A stretch of DNA of 64,000 nt. It comes from Azolla caroliniana. Its lineage: Eukaryota; Polypodiophyta. Under the pieces are notes generated by a model. It saw only the letters and a list, made by a program, of their open reading frames with translations, had not been told where the DNA came from and ran no database searches. Location of the stretch: contig JBHGNT010000002.1 of assembly GCA_043228905.1 (NCBI GenBank), positions 22,072,001 to 22,136,000 of the forward strand, written 5' to 3'. Numbering within the stretch: the stretch's first letter is position 1; each line of letters begins with the position of its first letter. The position numbers and the translations under genes were made by a program. Positions 21,464-36,400 of the stretch are shown here, piece after piece.

Positions 21464-24400
21464 CTATAGAGGAAAGTGAGCCAAAGTTCAGCATTACCAG
21501 GAAGGTAACTATAGAGTAAATTATCAAACAGAAAGGGTGATGTACCATAACAAGTGAACTCAAAATTTGAGCTCGTTGGCAATATCACGTAGAGGGGTAT
21601 GACTCCCTCATCTTGTGGACTAATAGATTTCCTTCCTCTCTGTATATAAAATAAACACAATAATGACCCTTAGAAGGTCTACAGAAAACAATTGTTAAAA
21701 CTCTAGAATAATCACATGATCTTGGAGCAAAAGCTAATGAGTATATAGGTTGGTAGAATTTAATGGTTTGCTATTTGAGTGGTCAAAACAGAAGAAATCG
21801 AATTATTCATTTAAACTATACACAAATCATAATAAGCAAGATTGTGTATAAAATGGTCAAATGGGGAAAGAGAGAAACATTTTCATTACTATTAAAAGTG
21901 CGTTATGTGTATGTGTACATGGAATTCTTGTTTGTATTCATATGTGAGGAGTATCCTGGTATGTGAATGTATGTAAATTCTATACTCAAAGATATAAATT
22001 GTTAGGCTAAAAGAGCCAAAATTTGGGGCAAAGCATAAAATTTTGGCTTTTATGAGATTGCTTGATGATCTACCTTCATCAATACAACCTACCTACACAA
22101 CAAATATTGAAATTTTCATGGATAAAGTGTTCTATTTGATGAGACACATTGTACATATTCTATATATGTTAGGCTCCATGAACATTGAAGATGACAAATT
22201 TTTTATGACAAGCATATTTATTAGTGTGTTTTTGAAATTTAGAGAACAATGAATTTACCTTGCTGATTGGAAGTGCTATATCACAGTCCATCTGCATACA
22301 TATATAAACACGCCATCACAAGAGAGTTTAGATTGTAAAATACAAAAAAAAAATGTTTTTATTGCTTTTACGTAGAGATATGTTTATTGTTTATTGTTTA
22401 TTTCTTTATTTATATTTATATATTTCAATTTGTTTTAAAATTTGCAACTAATTAACTAATTAATTTGCTTATTTATGTAAATTCATGTAGCTTCTCGCAA
22501 GCATGAAGAAACGATGTTTTTTTTAAGTTGAGGGATATTTCACTTACATTTACTTGAAACATTGTTTGTGTTGAACCAATGTTTAAGACTGTTATGGACA
22601 CACTTGTATCTTGTTTCCTTGCATCTTTGGTCTTTGGCGGTGGAGTTATCCTAACAGCCTCAATAATTCCAAGACTCCTACAAACGCAAATGAACATCAT
22701 ATACAAGTTACAAAATCTACAAGTCATCATTCATATAATATAAGTATTCCTACATACACCATAGATAATAAACTCAAATAGTTGTAACACAAGATGACAT
22801 ATTTTTTTAATCTTATTGTGCAGAATCTTGGATCCTCAACTTCAATCTTCAATCTTCATCCATCTTGATCTTCAACCATCGTTGGTGCCCTGCTTCGGAA
22901 TACTGTTTTGCTAACATGTAGATTTAACCTTTATCCATCTTCCAATGCATAGAAGCACATTATTTACAACTTTTCATTTCTTAAGACAACCAAAATTTCG
23001 TCAAAATTTAGCTTATTCCTAGGGAATTGCCCAAGGGCTGCTAGAGTCATAGACTTCCTACATATGAGACGGCATTTAAGATACACTAATGAATAGTATG
23101 ACAAACAAATTTGCACATTTATGAGTACATATATTACATTACAAAGTACCACAATGTTGGCAGTAAAACTTGTGAGAAAGAAAGAAAGAAAGAAAGATAT
23201 ATTAACATCTTTTAAGAGGCCAAAATGGCCTATAAGAACAAATAAGAGATCACATCTTAAGTGTTGTCTCATCTTTGAGAACAAATCAAAATAAAATAAA
23301 TATTACACAATTAATATAAAAGTAAATAAGATGAAAAGAAAAGAAACGACGGAATCTGGTTTTTCACACATGAGATTCTCAAGTTAGGTATATTGTAGTT
23401 TTTGTCTTCGAAATATCTGTAGCATAGGTCGACCCAGAATGAAAATGTCTCCGACGCGAGGGAAGCACCTACAATGGCGGGAGATAATGGCTTTTATCTG
23501 TCGATGACAAGGGTGTCGAGGTCGTGGTCCATGGGGCCGGGGCCTACGTGCACGGCAATTTGCTATTGCCCGATCAATTGTAACCCCTTTGTTATGTCCT
23601 GGTCTGGAGCCTATTTGTGTATCCCGTGAGAGACATATACAAGTTAAATATTCATTACATACCAAGATCTAGAATATAGGAGATAAAGTATATGTTCATT
23701 GACTCTCCCGTCACAAAATGGCCTATGGGACCAAGTATTAGGATAAGTCTTAGTAGGGGTATAAGAGTTTCCCAACCGGAGTGTAGTGAGTGTGATTTAT
23801 GAAAGAGTTTAGGTAAGAGGTCCTAGCAAGGACTCTATCAAGGTATGGGACTTTGAATCCTTCTTCCATGTTGTGTTTGAACAACCCTTTTTTGGGGAGT
23901 TAAGATTTATGTTCAGAATTGTCGCCTTTTGGTTGAGCATCTCCATTTCCCTTTCTGATTTTCCAGTGCTGTCCTTGAGTCTAGCATTCTCTTGGGTAAG
24001 CATCTCCAATTGGTTTGCTACCTGCTTGGCATTTTCAAGTGTTCGTTGATGTTCAGCTTGAATTTTCTCTCTCCTCTATAAGAAGTTTTTCTGGTGGGTG
24101 ACATCTTGGAGAGAAACCTTCGACTGTTTAAGTTGCTCTTGAACAGCAGTATTTTGATCACTCAAGCTGCTTTCTGAAGCCGGCAGCGATTCTTGAACAG
24201 CAGTATTTCCACCATGGTTATTTTCTCTTTCTGAAGCCAGCAGAGATTCTTGGTGACTGTTGGGCTGCATTTTCAGAATCCTTTCGATGGTTCTCTTGAT
24301 TGACATTCATTTTATACTCAACCAAATCAATTGATTGTGAATCTGGGGTTGAGATGGCTATATGCACCGATATTAAAACCTTCGCTGAGATATCTAGGCA

Positions 24401-27400
24401 TGTCTTCCCCAATACTCCCTACTCCATCAGCAACAACCTGATTTCGATCCATTGATTGCATTTGGGATTTTCTATCAGAAGAAAACTGCTGTATCCATTG
24501 ACTTTCTAACAGAAGACCTGCTATTCATTTCAAAGTGCGAAGCTTCCTGAAATTGGTCCCGGGAGTTTCTCTTCAGAGAAGACTGTCTGGCTTCAGAATG
24601 TAACTGCTGCGGGGTATTAGGAGTCCCAGATTGCGACTTCCTTTGGTCAGTCCTCTGCTCATCTCTGAGATCCATCCAGACATGATTGAAAATCTGTTGT
24701 GCTTTGCCCTTTACTTCTTGCAACACTTGAACTGAATCATTTACTGGAAGGCCACTGATTTCTTGTTGAAGAGAAATTACAATTGCATTAGGTTGATAAT
24801 TGTTATTCTCGCTCTTACTTTGTGTTCCAGAAAATGGTGCTACATCTTGATAATCTCTGCGTCCTCCACTCAGAATGGAGGGTTGTCCTTCAATAGAAAC
24901 ACGTAAATTAGAAGAAATGATAGCTTCAGAACTGTTCGTCTATAATTCGAATTGCATTGCTTCCTCCCATCACCATCGCTTGCAGAATTCCTTGTTCTGT
25001 GTGACCTTATCTCTTGCAATGGTTGTTCTTGATCCTTTCTTAATCCCAGATATCCTTGATCGGGCAGACACAGGAAAGGGGTGCAAACTTCCACCACATA
25101 TGATTCATAGACTTCCTCTCCATAGGGGGGTCACCAAGATGTTTATGGAGAATAGGCTCCACCCCCCTCAAGGGGTTGAGCGTGAGGGAGAAAGAAAGAA
25201 AGAAAGAAAGATATATTAACATCTTTTAAGAGGCCATTTTGGCAAATTCTCTCTTCATTCATGCCCCATATGGGCTTATATAGTTACGTCAGGGTTACAC
25301 ATTAACCAGATACCTGGGGGTACATACCCCTCTAGCCATCCACACACACACAACTTACTTGCACTCTTTCATATCTACACACATGCACACATATTTTGTC
25401 TGTGTTCATACACATACGAACACTCACACTCACTCTCGTGCACATTTGCAAATACACTTACAACAAAACTTCATACATAGACTTTCACACTACATTCCCA
25501 ATGACAACTTTTTCAGCGCCTTCTTGACAATGCAACCGTCTTCTCCAGCCTCAACTGCCACGAAACAGCTCCCCGTTTACAAACTTGGCAACACTTTCTT
25601 CTAATTTATCAATGCATAGAGCAAATAGAGTTGGTGAGAGTGGGCATCCTTGCTTAACACCAATAGTGCTATTGAAAAAATCTGAAAGTCTATCGCTCAT
25701 ATGCACACAACATATAACTTTCTTATATATTGGAGAAATTGCAAGCATATATTCACTTGAGTTCTCCCATTCGCCTCCAAAGATGCTCAGGTGGTACCAT
25801 ATCAAAAGCATTATTGATTACCTCTCAAGTGACTTTCTTCCATTTATACTCTAAAGGTGCATATATTCACTTGAGTTCTCCCATTCGCCTCCAAAGATGC
25901 TCAGGTGGTACCATATCAAAAGCATTATTGATTACCTCTCAAGTGACTTTCTTCCATTTATACTCTAAAGGTGACAAGGTGATCAATGGTGCTATGGTGT
26001 TTTCGAAAGTCAGCTTGTCCATAAGCTCTCTTACCATTTCTTTTCAACCCATACACTTATCTTTGATTCCATTATACATCCAAATAGTTTTTCCATTAGC
26101 GAGCCAACCATGATGGTTGGATAGTTGTTTACATTATTTATATTTCCACCTTTATGTAAAGGTTTGATCCAATTTGTAGTCCAATCGTAAAGATAACTTT
26201 GGTTGAAGATGTGTGAAAACTATAGTCGACCATGAGCAAAGGCAGGCATTGTATCAAAGTGTGATACTTAGACTATTGAACTTGTTTCCAGGCATACTCA
26301 ACCACTATAATCACTTGTGCCTCAATGCCCCGTCTCACATCGCAATGCGTGTGAGCAAAGTCGCATGGAAGCAATGGTTTAGATGGCAAACAACGAGATG
26401 GGCTCTAACATGTATTAATGTGTACAGTTTCCCTATCCAACGAAGAATATGGTTTTGTAGTTAGGTGCAACATATGTCGATGTCTGAGGCATGAGCCTCC
26501 ACATTTTTCTCATGTCATGATACATTAGCATTGCAAAAGGGCTCATTTACAAAGGAATCCAGTGATGCATCATGAAGCAAGTGTGTTGCATCCCATCTTC
26601 CAAAATCACTTTTCAACATGTTGCGTACAACCGCAAGTGACCTTGTCTCAAGAAATAGGAGGGTGTATGTTGTTTGTTTCTTAACTTGTATGCTTGTGGA
26701 CATTTCAAACTTTCTAAAGTAGATATAGGGATGTTACCACACCATTCTTCCAACCCCCATAGAGAAGCATCGGTGCCCCCATAGAGAAGTAATGCATTCC
26801 ATAGAATGAATGAATGAATGAATGATATATTAACGTCTTTTAAGAGGCCAAAATGGCCTATAAGACCAAATAAGAGATTACATCTTCAGTGTTTTCTCGT
26901 CTTTGAGAACAAATCAAAATATAATCAATATTACACAGAAAATATAAAAGTAAATAAGATGAAAAGAAAAGAAACGAGGGAATCTGGTTTTTGGCACATG
27001 TGAGATTCTCAAGTTAGGTTTTTGGCACATGTGAGTTTTTGTCTTCAAAAGATCTCTAGCATACGTCGATCCAGAATGGAAACGTCTCCGAAGTGAGGGA
27101 AGAACCTATGATAGTGGGAGATAATGGCTTTTATCTGTTGATGACAAGGGTGTCAAGGTCGTGGTCCATTGGGCCGGGGCCTACGTGCACAGCAAATTGC
27201 TATTGCCCGATCAATTGTAACCTCTTTGTTATGTCCTGGTATGAAGCCCATTTGTGTATCCTGTGATGGAATTGTAGCATTAGTAGGAGTGATGGGGCTA
27301 AAGAAAGTTGTGATTGTTCTTTGTGGATGAGCTTGTGTGGTTGTATTCTTCAACAAATTTTCCCGCTGTCTCTTGAGCTCTAGCAAGAAAAGTCCTAGGC

Positions 27401-30400
27401 ATCGTTGGTCCTCATATTCCATTACCTTGCTTAGTGGGCCAAAGCCTTGTTTAAAGAGGCAATGGTATTTCCCTCTAATTTAATTAAAGACACTACAATG
27501 ACAAACATAGTGTTCCTCAAATTCCACTCCTTAATGACACAATTGTCAAATTCTCTCTTCTAGAGGTAGTCATGTATACCTACTAGGCATGCTCCGGAAC
27601 CCCCGAATCTCTCTATGTAATGTAATACCTTATCTATATAGAGAGCGAAGAGAGTGGGGGATAGTACGCATCCTTGCTTCACTCCAATTGTGCTAGCCAC
27701 CGCCTCTGACAAGCCCTTGGACGACCGTACTTTTCTTGACACAGATTCATAGAGTGCATAGATTCCCCATTGCATATATGTAGGAGCACCAAGGGCTTCT
27801 AGCCGCTGCATAAGCCGCGCACGTGGCACAGTGTCAAAGGTTTTTCGGAGATCCACAAAGCAGCAATAAATCCTCTTATTGTGGGCTCTGCCCTCTTCAA
27901 TAAGGGCCCAGAGGGTGAATATGTGATCCAAAGTTGTGAACCCCTTCCAAAAGCCTGTCTGTCCAACTAAACGGCAGCCATTCGGATCTGCCCATATACT
28001 CAATTCTGATTCTAGAATTGACCCATATAGTTTAGCCAAGTGATGGCCAATCATGATTGTCCTATAGTTGCTTGGCATCATGGGGTCTCCACTCTTGAGG
28101 ATTGGCACAATGGTATGCTGAGTCCATCTAGTAGGGAAACCTTCACACATGGCTCTATTAAAAATGTGTGCTAGCAATGGGACCAAGGTGTCACAGGCAT
28201 AGATAAAGTGCTCACCCACCAATCCATCATGATCTTGGGCCTTCCCAAATTGTAGCCGATCAATGGCATTTCTGACATTTTGTGGTGTAAAGAAGGTTAT
28301 TCATGTGGGCGTGAGGCATTCGGGTGGGGAAGAGGAGGTTGCCCCGGGATATAATATAGAACCATTGCATATTCATGCCACACCTATGGTGAGGTTAATT
28401 GTGTGGTGGGTTGCCTCTCATTAAACATTTTCTATGCTCTTTTACTCCCTTGTCCTAGAAACAAGCGATCCAAATGATCTTCAAATTTAGCCAAATACAA
28501 TCTCTTCTTCTTCCTTACAAGGCGTTGGAAGGTTGCTCTCACTTGGTTGTGTGTATAAATGCCCCGTGTTACATCACGCTGCAAGCATCTCCTTATATCA
28601 TGACATTCCTCATCATACCAACTATTTTGTATTACTCTACCAAGTTTGGGGGGATTGGCCGACGTGTGAGGGAAGGCATTGCTGGCTACTTTATGCAATG
28701 ATTTGGACAATCGGTGGGTAAGCTCTTCAAGGGGTGCGAAAGGATCCAAATCTAGCATGCCATTGTATACACTACAACTATACACATCAATTGTCTTTCG
28801 AGTAAATAGATACCTAGCCAGCCCACTCTCCTTAGCATATACATCCTTTGTGCATTCATCCTTTACCTCGAAGCGTAGATATGCATGATCTGCTGCCAAG
28901 CTAATAGGTCTACCCGATAGTGTGAACACTGTTATTGCAGGTACAAGAGATGGAGATCCCATTAGATAATCGACTGTGCTTGCACCCCCTTTTGGGTTCC
29001 AACATGTCAAAGCATCTCATCCAGGCCATTATGACAAGCCATTATATATCACAAATCCATGCGCACTTCCCAAGGCTAGAAAGTGTTTTCCATATTCAAT
29101 TATAGCACTCATATCTTGAGCTTGTGCCATAACTTCTCCATAAACAGCCTCGTTGGTGTTAAACATAGTTGGTTGTTCATCCTTGGTTCGTGCATTAAAA
29201 TCTCCTAATTATGTCCCCCATAGTAGCAAATCTTACGATATCATCATATAGTGGTAGATATGGTGATTCACGTCGAGGCGCAAACCTTGAGTAGGCAAGT
29301 GGAAAGTAGCAAATTGCAATATATAACTCCCTAAGATCCCCTCTTTTTATTCGTATCCACATGTAGCATGCATCTACATCCTTATGGACAACATGCACTC
29401 TATCATGGAGCTCCTTTTTGTATAGCACATCTGCTCCTCCGTTTTTGTATAGCACAGCCACTCCTCCCTTTTTGTATAGAAAGAAAGAAAGATATATTAA
29501 CGTCTTTTAAGAGGCCAAAATGGCCTATAAGACCAAATAAGAGATTACATCTGTGTTGTCTCATCTTTGAGAACAAATCAAAATAAAATAAATATTACAC
29601 AGTAACATAAAAGTAAATAAGCTGAAAAGAAAAGAAACGAGGGAATCCGGTTTTTGGCACATGTGAGATTCTCAACTTAGGTATATGTAGCTTTTGTCTT
29701 TGAAAGATCTCTAACACATATGAGATTCTCAAGTTAGGCAAAATACAAAGCAGCATGCATAGCGGCATCCAACATAGTTTGGCTAAGAAGAAGGACGGCA
29801 ACGGTATTGAGGTGTGACAATCAGAGTTGCATGTAGCAATGGGCACGGTTTCTGCTCAAACCAAACCGAACCATTAAGCCATGGTTTAACTGTTTATTGG
29901 TTCCAAAATATTTTGATGGTTTGGTTTGGTTTCGATTTTCGATAAACGATTCGGGTTTGGTTCTAAAACTCGAGTTTATAGGTTTATAGGTTTGGTTTAA
30001 AGGTTTAAAGGTTTTTTACCTTAATATTTTATTGATTTAGTGGTTTAATTAATGGTTTTTTATTGATTTAATTAATTTAACTTAAATGTTTATTTAATTT
30101 AATGGTTCAATTAAAGTTTCTTTTATTGATTTAATAAATTTAACTTAAATGCTTATTTAATTTAATGTATGTTTGTTTAGTTAGATGTTTAATTAGTTTG
30201 ATTTAAGTGGTTAGGTTTAAATTTTTTATTAAATGGTTTGGTTTGGTTTTAACTTTTCCCTAAACGGTTTGGTTTTAAATGGTTTGGTTTCAACTTTTTC
30301 TTAAATGGTTTGGTTTAAATACTGAGGGTTCATAATCAGTTTGGTTTGGTTTTTGCTTTGAATAAATGGTTTGGTTTCGGTTCGGTTTGGTTTTGTTTTA

Positions 30401-33400
30401 AATTTTTTATTAAATGGTTCGGTTTGGTTTTAACTTTTCCCTAAACGGTTTGGTTTTAAATGGTTTGGTTTCAAGTTTTTCTTAAATGGTTTGGTTTAAA
30501 TACTGAGGGTTCATAAATGGTTTGGTTTCGGTTCGGTTCGGTTTCTTTGCCTTGAAACCAAACCGAACCGCGCCTATTGCTAGTTGAATGGCCATTGCCA
30601 AGAACCCCGTATTTCATGCACGTACTAAACACATAGAGATTCGGTATCACTATGTGTAGGAGCTAATAAATGATGAGACTATGGAGCTTGAGTATTGTCC
30701 GACATCAAAAAATGTTGCGGATATCTTCACAAAGGCGCTTGGAGCGGAACAATTACAACAACAGCTTCGACGACTGCGAGTTGGCCCAATTCCAAGTGAA
30801 CTCGATGGGTTGACCATTGAGGGGGCGTGTAAGATATAATCAATGATCAGCCACAAGTTGTAAATCTATCCCCATATGTGCTCTTAGAGTGCACATTTTG
30901 TGATAGTGCCCAAATGAGGAGCTACTGTGCAACTCGACCATACGACACAATGTATTTAGGAAAGAGCGAAGTAGGCTAATAGGATTGGCTAATCAAGTCA
31001 ACTAGAATATTTTGTGGGCAAGTTACGATGTACTTAGTCTTGAAGTATGTGCCATTGACTTCAAGATAAGTACTATCTAGCACTAGCCTGTATCTAGGGA
31101 GTTGGGTCATATTAAATGACAAGTCATTGGATAGAAAAGGAATATCTCCACTACTATCAACTGACTTGCACATATAATGTTATACTCAGACCAAACATAG
31201 AATATAATCCACTTACACAATGGTTGGATTAATCATCAGTCCCCACTAATTTTGTAGTGAGCTGGTCCAGATCCCATCTAAGCTCTAAGGTGTGAGTGCA
31301 AGGGTGAACTACCATTGTGAGCTACTCTCATATGTAATAGAAGTTTTGTTTTCATATATCCATCTCTATGGTTGTAACTCTATATACCTATCTAATTGAT
31401 TCTCTATATTTCTAACACAATGAATATCTACATTGGGTATCTTCGTTTCGGGAGCTCCCAAAGACGTTGGATACATGTCATTGATCGGATCAATGCCTCG
31501 GTGATTATAGGTGTTGTTCCCATCTCTACCCAGATTATATCATGGGGCACCGATGCTTTCTGTCTTTTCATGCAGGCAATCATTGACACTAGTGGTCTCT
31601 CTAAATTTGGCCCATGAGACAGTTGGTTACAATAATGAGAGAGCAATCCGTAAAATTGTCTACTAAAGACTAGGAGGTAATGCATTCAACCATTACACTC
31701 CTAGCATTAGCTAGAAAATTAGGGAAAAAAGAGGTATCATAGTCAAGCATGAACCCAATGTCTTAAACTTGGTAATCTAATAAATTACCACTAAGGTAAG
31801 AGAAATTTACACAATTTCTTAGTTAATTGAAAGTAAGAGAGTATCCAAACTTTCTACTACGATCATAAACAAGAATCATGAAGAAGACTTACCTTTTCTT
31901 TAAGAACTTGATTTTATCTATGTTGAACTCTATGTTTATTGATAACATTTCTGCGGTTTGAAGTGGTATGTAGATGCACTGACATTCACTTGGCTGTAGA
32001 ATACAATGAAAGATCATCAATAACAAAAACAATTCTTACAATATGCAAATTTATCTCATTGAAAGCTATAATGACAATCTTTATGTTAAAGTATAGCAAC
32101 ACAAACTTCAATATAAACTACAACTATACTTAAAATAGCATTTTGGTAAGCTTCCCTAAATTTGATCATGAAAACAATACACTTACACTCTAAGTCACCC
32201 TAGAATGAGTAATGAGGCACCATCAACATATTTAAGTATGCATGGGAATCCAACACTAGTTGAGTAAATTTGTTAATTTGTTGTATAGAGTTCTCAACTT
32301 TGATTGTTTCTATGCATGGAACCCTTTGGATTTATCATTGACAATTTTGATGAATTCACAAAGTAGAATGAATGATGAGATTGTAGCTAGCAACACTGCT
32401 ATTTGGATGTGTCATTTAGAATCAACTAGTGATTTGCTTGGTCGGGAATAATTACCTTCACTGACAGTTTTTCGATTATTTAACCCTTCCCTGCATAGGA
32501 CTTGAGTGTTCCATTAACCTTAGTTCTCCAACTAACATTGCCCTAACATCTAGCCTCAATAAGTGCATTAATTTCCTTACTGTTCACCACTATCAAGGGT
32601 GTATAGGCACTTAATCATACAAAACACTCATCTTAAAGCACTTTATCCAATGAGGGATAATACATAGAATTGTGTGCTCATGTGTTCCTTGGCAAGAAGA
32701 CTGAAATATAATGCAATCACCTGGACTGTTTTTAGCCGTAGTTTATCTACATTAACTTTAAAAACCTAAGTTTCCTTACCCTGGTGACTAACTCAACTAG
32801 CTCCTTACCTTCTAAACCAAGATCATCATCGGCCAATACCAACGGTCTGCACTTGGTCATGCAAAAACAACCATTCAATGCTCAACTACTGTTGAAAAAT
32901 GTCCCAGGCCAAAAGTCTCATTGCTCCCCAATATTAATGCAACCATCAATTCGAGTCACCATGTTATCATCCACATGTAAGGAGCTGCAAGATCATTGTG
33001 TATCTTATGTTCTTGTTATGTGTTTTTAAGTAATCCATATAGTTGCTTCAGCATGTCTACCAGGTAGCTAATTCCAAAAGAGAGGTGGTAATGAGATGTC
33101 AAGAAACGAAGAAGGATGCTAACACATGGGAACAAAAGACAATGACGGTTGGCTGAAATTGCAATGGTTAGCCTTGAGTTAATAGATGATTCTTTACTCA
33201 AGTCGTCATAGGAATAAATCCTAAGGATGTCAAAAGGTCTAATATAGATGGAATCTAGTTTAGGTGTCAACCATTAAACTCATAGATTATTAGAATCCTA
33301 GAGGTATGTATAATGTTTTTTATCATTTAGGGTGATGAGAGGTTTATATTATGCAGAAGTGAGGACCCAACGCTTGTATATTTTAGAGCCTAGGAATGGG

Positions 33401-36400
33401 AAGACCATTTGGCACTATATATAATGCCTTCAAGTTGGGAACACAAGCATTGGCAATTGGCAATTGGCCGACTTCACAAGCAGTTACAAAGAAGTTTCAA
33501 TCACAGATTCTTATTTAGCCCAAACCTATTGTCATTAGTTCCCATCGAGGGCCATACATGTCCCCAACAAGCTCGTGCAATAACATTGATATTGGTAGAT
33601 GAATTGAGTGATTCAACTTACACTTGGTAGTCCTACCACCGAGAATGGTCGCCCAAATTTATCAACAGAGTACAACCATTTGTGATATTTCTTTCTATAT
33701 GCATCTTGTTCCTGCAAATATAAGTATTTGAATTTGTCAAGTTGAATTAGCTCCCCATGGTCAAACCATTTTCCAATAAGTACTTGAATCTTTAAAGTTG
33801 AATTAACTCCCCATTGTCAAAACCATTTTGCAATTTTGGAACTTAAAATGAATCCTTTAAGGCATGGTTTCATGTATCGTTTTTGGCTCTCAGATGGTGA
33901 CTCCCATTGACAATAAATGTTTCCTAAATCCCTCATATCCTACTCTTCTTCCAAATCCGACTTTGCCTCTCAACCCCTCAACTACATATCAAGATAGCTT
34001 GATTATATAAGCTAGCACAATTGTTCCAGTTATTAGATTCCTTGCTTGCAATGCAAGTTTAAATAAATGCATGAAATTATATATTACAATGCTTGATATT
34101 GATGAATATTAAGGTAGATCATCAACCATGTTTGTCTTCGAAAATGAATATATCTAGTATATGATAGAACAATAATGATGCAACATTGATTGGTGGCACC
34201 ATAGCGAAGGAACTTAACATCTCATTCAACGAAGATTAAACAATGAAACAATGACTATAAAATGATAGTTGTCAAGCCCCCATGATGAGAACACAAGTTC
34301 GATGCATGAAAAAGTGAACCTATTATCGTCCACTCAGCCAAAGATTTGTTTATTTAAATAAACATCAGCTACCCGTCTTTTTGGTTGTGTATCCTCAATA
34401 TGAAAGCCAATTGTGATGACCACTCATCTCGTAAGTAGACACCTTCTTGCTGATATTTGGTCCTGTGCGCCATGTGCATACAATGCAAACCCTAACATTT
34501 GGACCATATTGAGGAAATGTTCTAGATCCCACATGGAAATATAATGGCTCTTGTGTATTCATCGACATATTATTGTAAATGCATGTGTCCTGAATGTAAT
34601 GAAGTGAATAACTAGGTAATGACACATGACGAAATTAATAGTAAGGAGGGAAGAAAAGAATCTTACTTCTATCTTTCGTTTGATGTCATTCCTTAAACAA
34701 CTTCCACGGGGCTCAAAGCAATGATTGGTATCCCCCACGAACCATTTTACGAAATAATCTTTGGAAATCCCAATTTTATCACATCCAATTCCATTAAATG
34801 TGAATTCAGACTTTTTTATAAGAAGCCAACGAGTACGATCAAGATTGAATGTTGAACACTATAAAACATAATAATATACACATGGAATAAAGTTGTTAAT
34901 AAATCAATGGATTTTATTATACATATAACGAAATCAAACTTAATTGAAGGTAAAAATAATAATAATTTAAACTTATTATGACAGGGTGCTTCACGTATAC
35001 AAACCACACTCTATAGAATATGTTTAAATTGTTAAGTTTGTAATGGGAGAGGTATGTTATTTACGAAAAAAAAGTATATTAATGTCCTTTAAGAGAAAGA
35101 AAAGTAAAGATCATACCAAGTGTTCTAAACATGGCAAAGCTATGAGATAGTCGTCGAAGTTCAATTTTATATCATATTGGTATAAACTACTACTTGTCTT
35201 GATATTTATAGAGAAGTCTCTTGTTACGCCCTCTCGATTTTGCTTGTCGAATGTAAATGATGCCTATATAAAAAAGATGTAATGGAACATGATTACGTAA
35301 GGGAAGTAAAACTTGAAGTACCATGATTATAGTTTCTCTTTATACATGCTTTAAACATGATATTCAAAGTTACATCAGGGTTATTTGAGGACCTTGAAAA
35401 GTATAGGAAAATATGAGATGTTAAAGTGATTTGTGGCCTTAAATGATACTACGACATCACTATGATAATAAGGCCCATGCATGACTGTGTTTAATAAATA
35501 TTCTTCAATTAAGGTAGAAGGCAACATCAGCATCCATATCTCCAACAATGGAAAAAACATGTTGCTATAAAATAAGGGTGAAACGCATCTGGTTTAGAGT
35601 TCCGGGATGTGTAATTACAAGCCGACAAATCCTTGCCATAAGATTCTTCATGTTGAAGTAGGGATGATAAAGGTGTTTTGTCCAGACATCTTGTTTTAAT
35701 ATACACTAACACATTTATATAGAGATTGTAAAGCATCTAACTCTCGTAGTCCAAACATGAAACACCGGATTCTTTGAGAGCTGGATACTGTTGAGATTGT
35801 CGCAGTTGATGGGTATCGGCTTGTTCACCAATTCGTTGAAGTCTTTCAGCAGTTTTTTAAGCCACACAGCTTCGCAGACAGCTACAGTTGTGCCCCTATA
35901 CTCCACCTCAGTGCTCAATAGAGCCATTGTTGGCTGTTTCTTGCTGCTCCAAGAGATTGCTCTACTATCGAGTGAAAACATAAATCCCAAAGTGGATCAC
36001 CTATCAGATGCGTGAACCCTTCAAGTTGAGGTGGTACTCCACGCTTGTAGAAGATACCATGGTCAAGTGTTCCACAAACATATTGTAGCAATCACTTAGC
36101 ACATATCTTGGGCAGCTTCTTTGTAAGTCTCGGGGTTCTTGGTTTGCTGCGACTTTCATCATGAATGCATAGCGATGCACCATGTACTCGTTGTACCCAA
36201 ACTTTACTAATTGGGTCCTTTTGTCGGCTCAATTCACGAAGTTTCCCATTGGCCACCTCCGGGAGCTTCTTTAATCTTGGTGTCCTCATTATAGACACAT
36301 CATACTTGTTATTGACTGATCAGGGTGATTGATCCGAGTCTTCACCAGATGTCATGCGCTTGGCCTCCTGCTCAGGCAACTTGCCCTTTCTTTTCTTTCT

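Noticed and set aside
30976-31173. Minus-strand open stretch (SGDIPFLSNDLSF and on) that can also be joined in phase to the HAP2-like exon at 31.9 kb
   Set aside because: The exon at 22548-22677 fits the same phase and matches the family far better (KRSLG, VLNIGS). This stretch lies inside a probable copia LTR and has no good donor site.
34395-34625. 76-codon minus-strand open frame between two HAP2-like exons
   Set aside because: The flanking exons (SCLRNDI... and EQDAYRKK...) align contiguously to HAP2 without it, and its phase and sites do not fit. Treated as intron.
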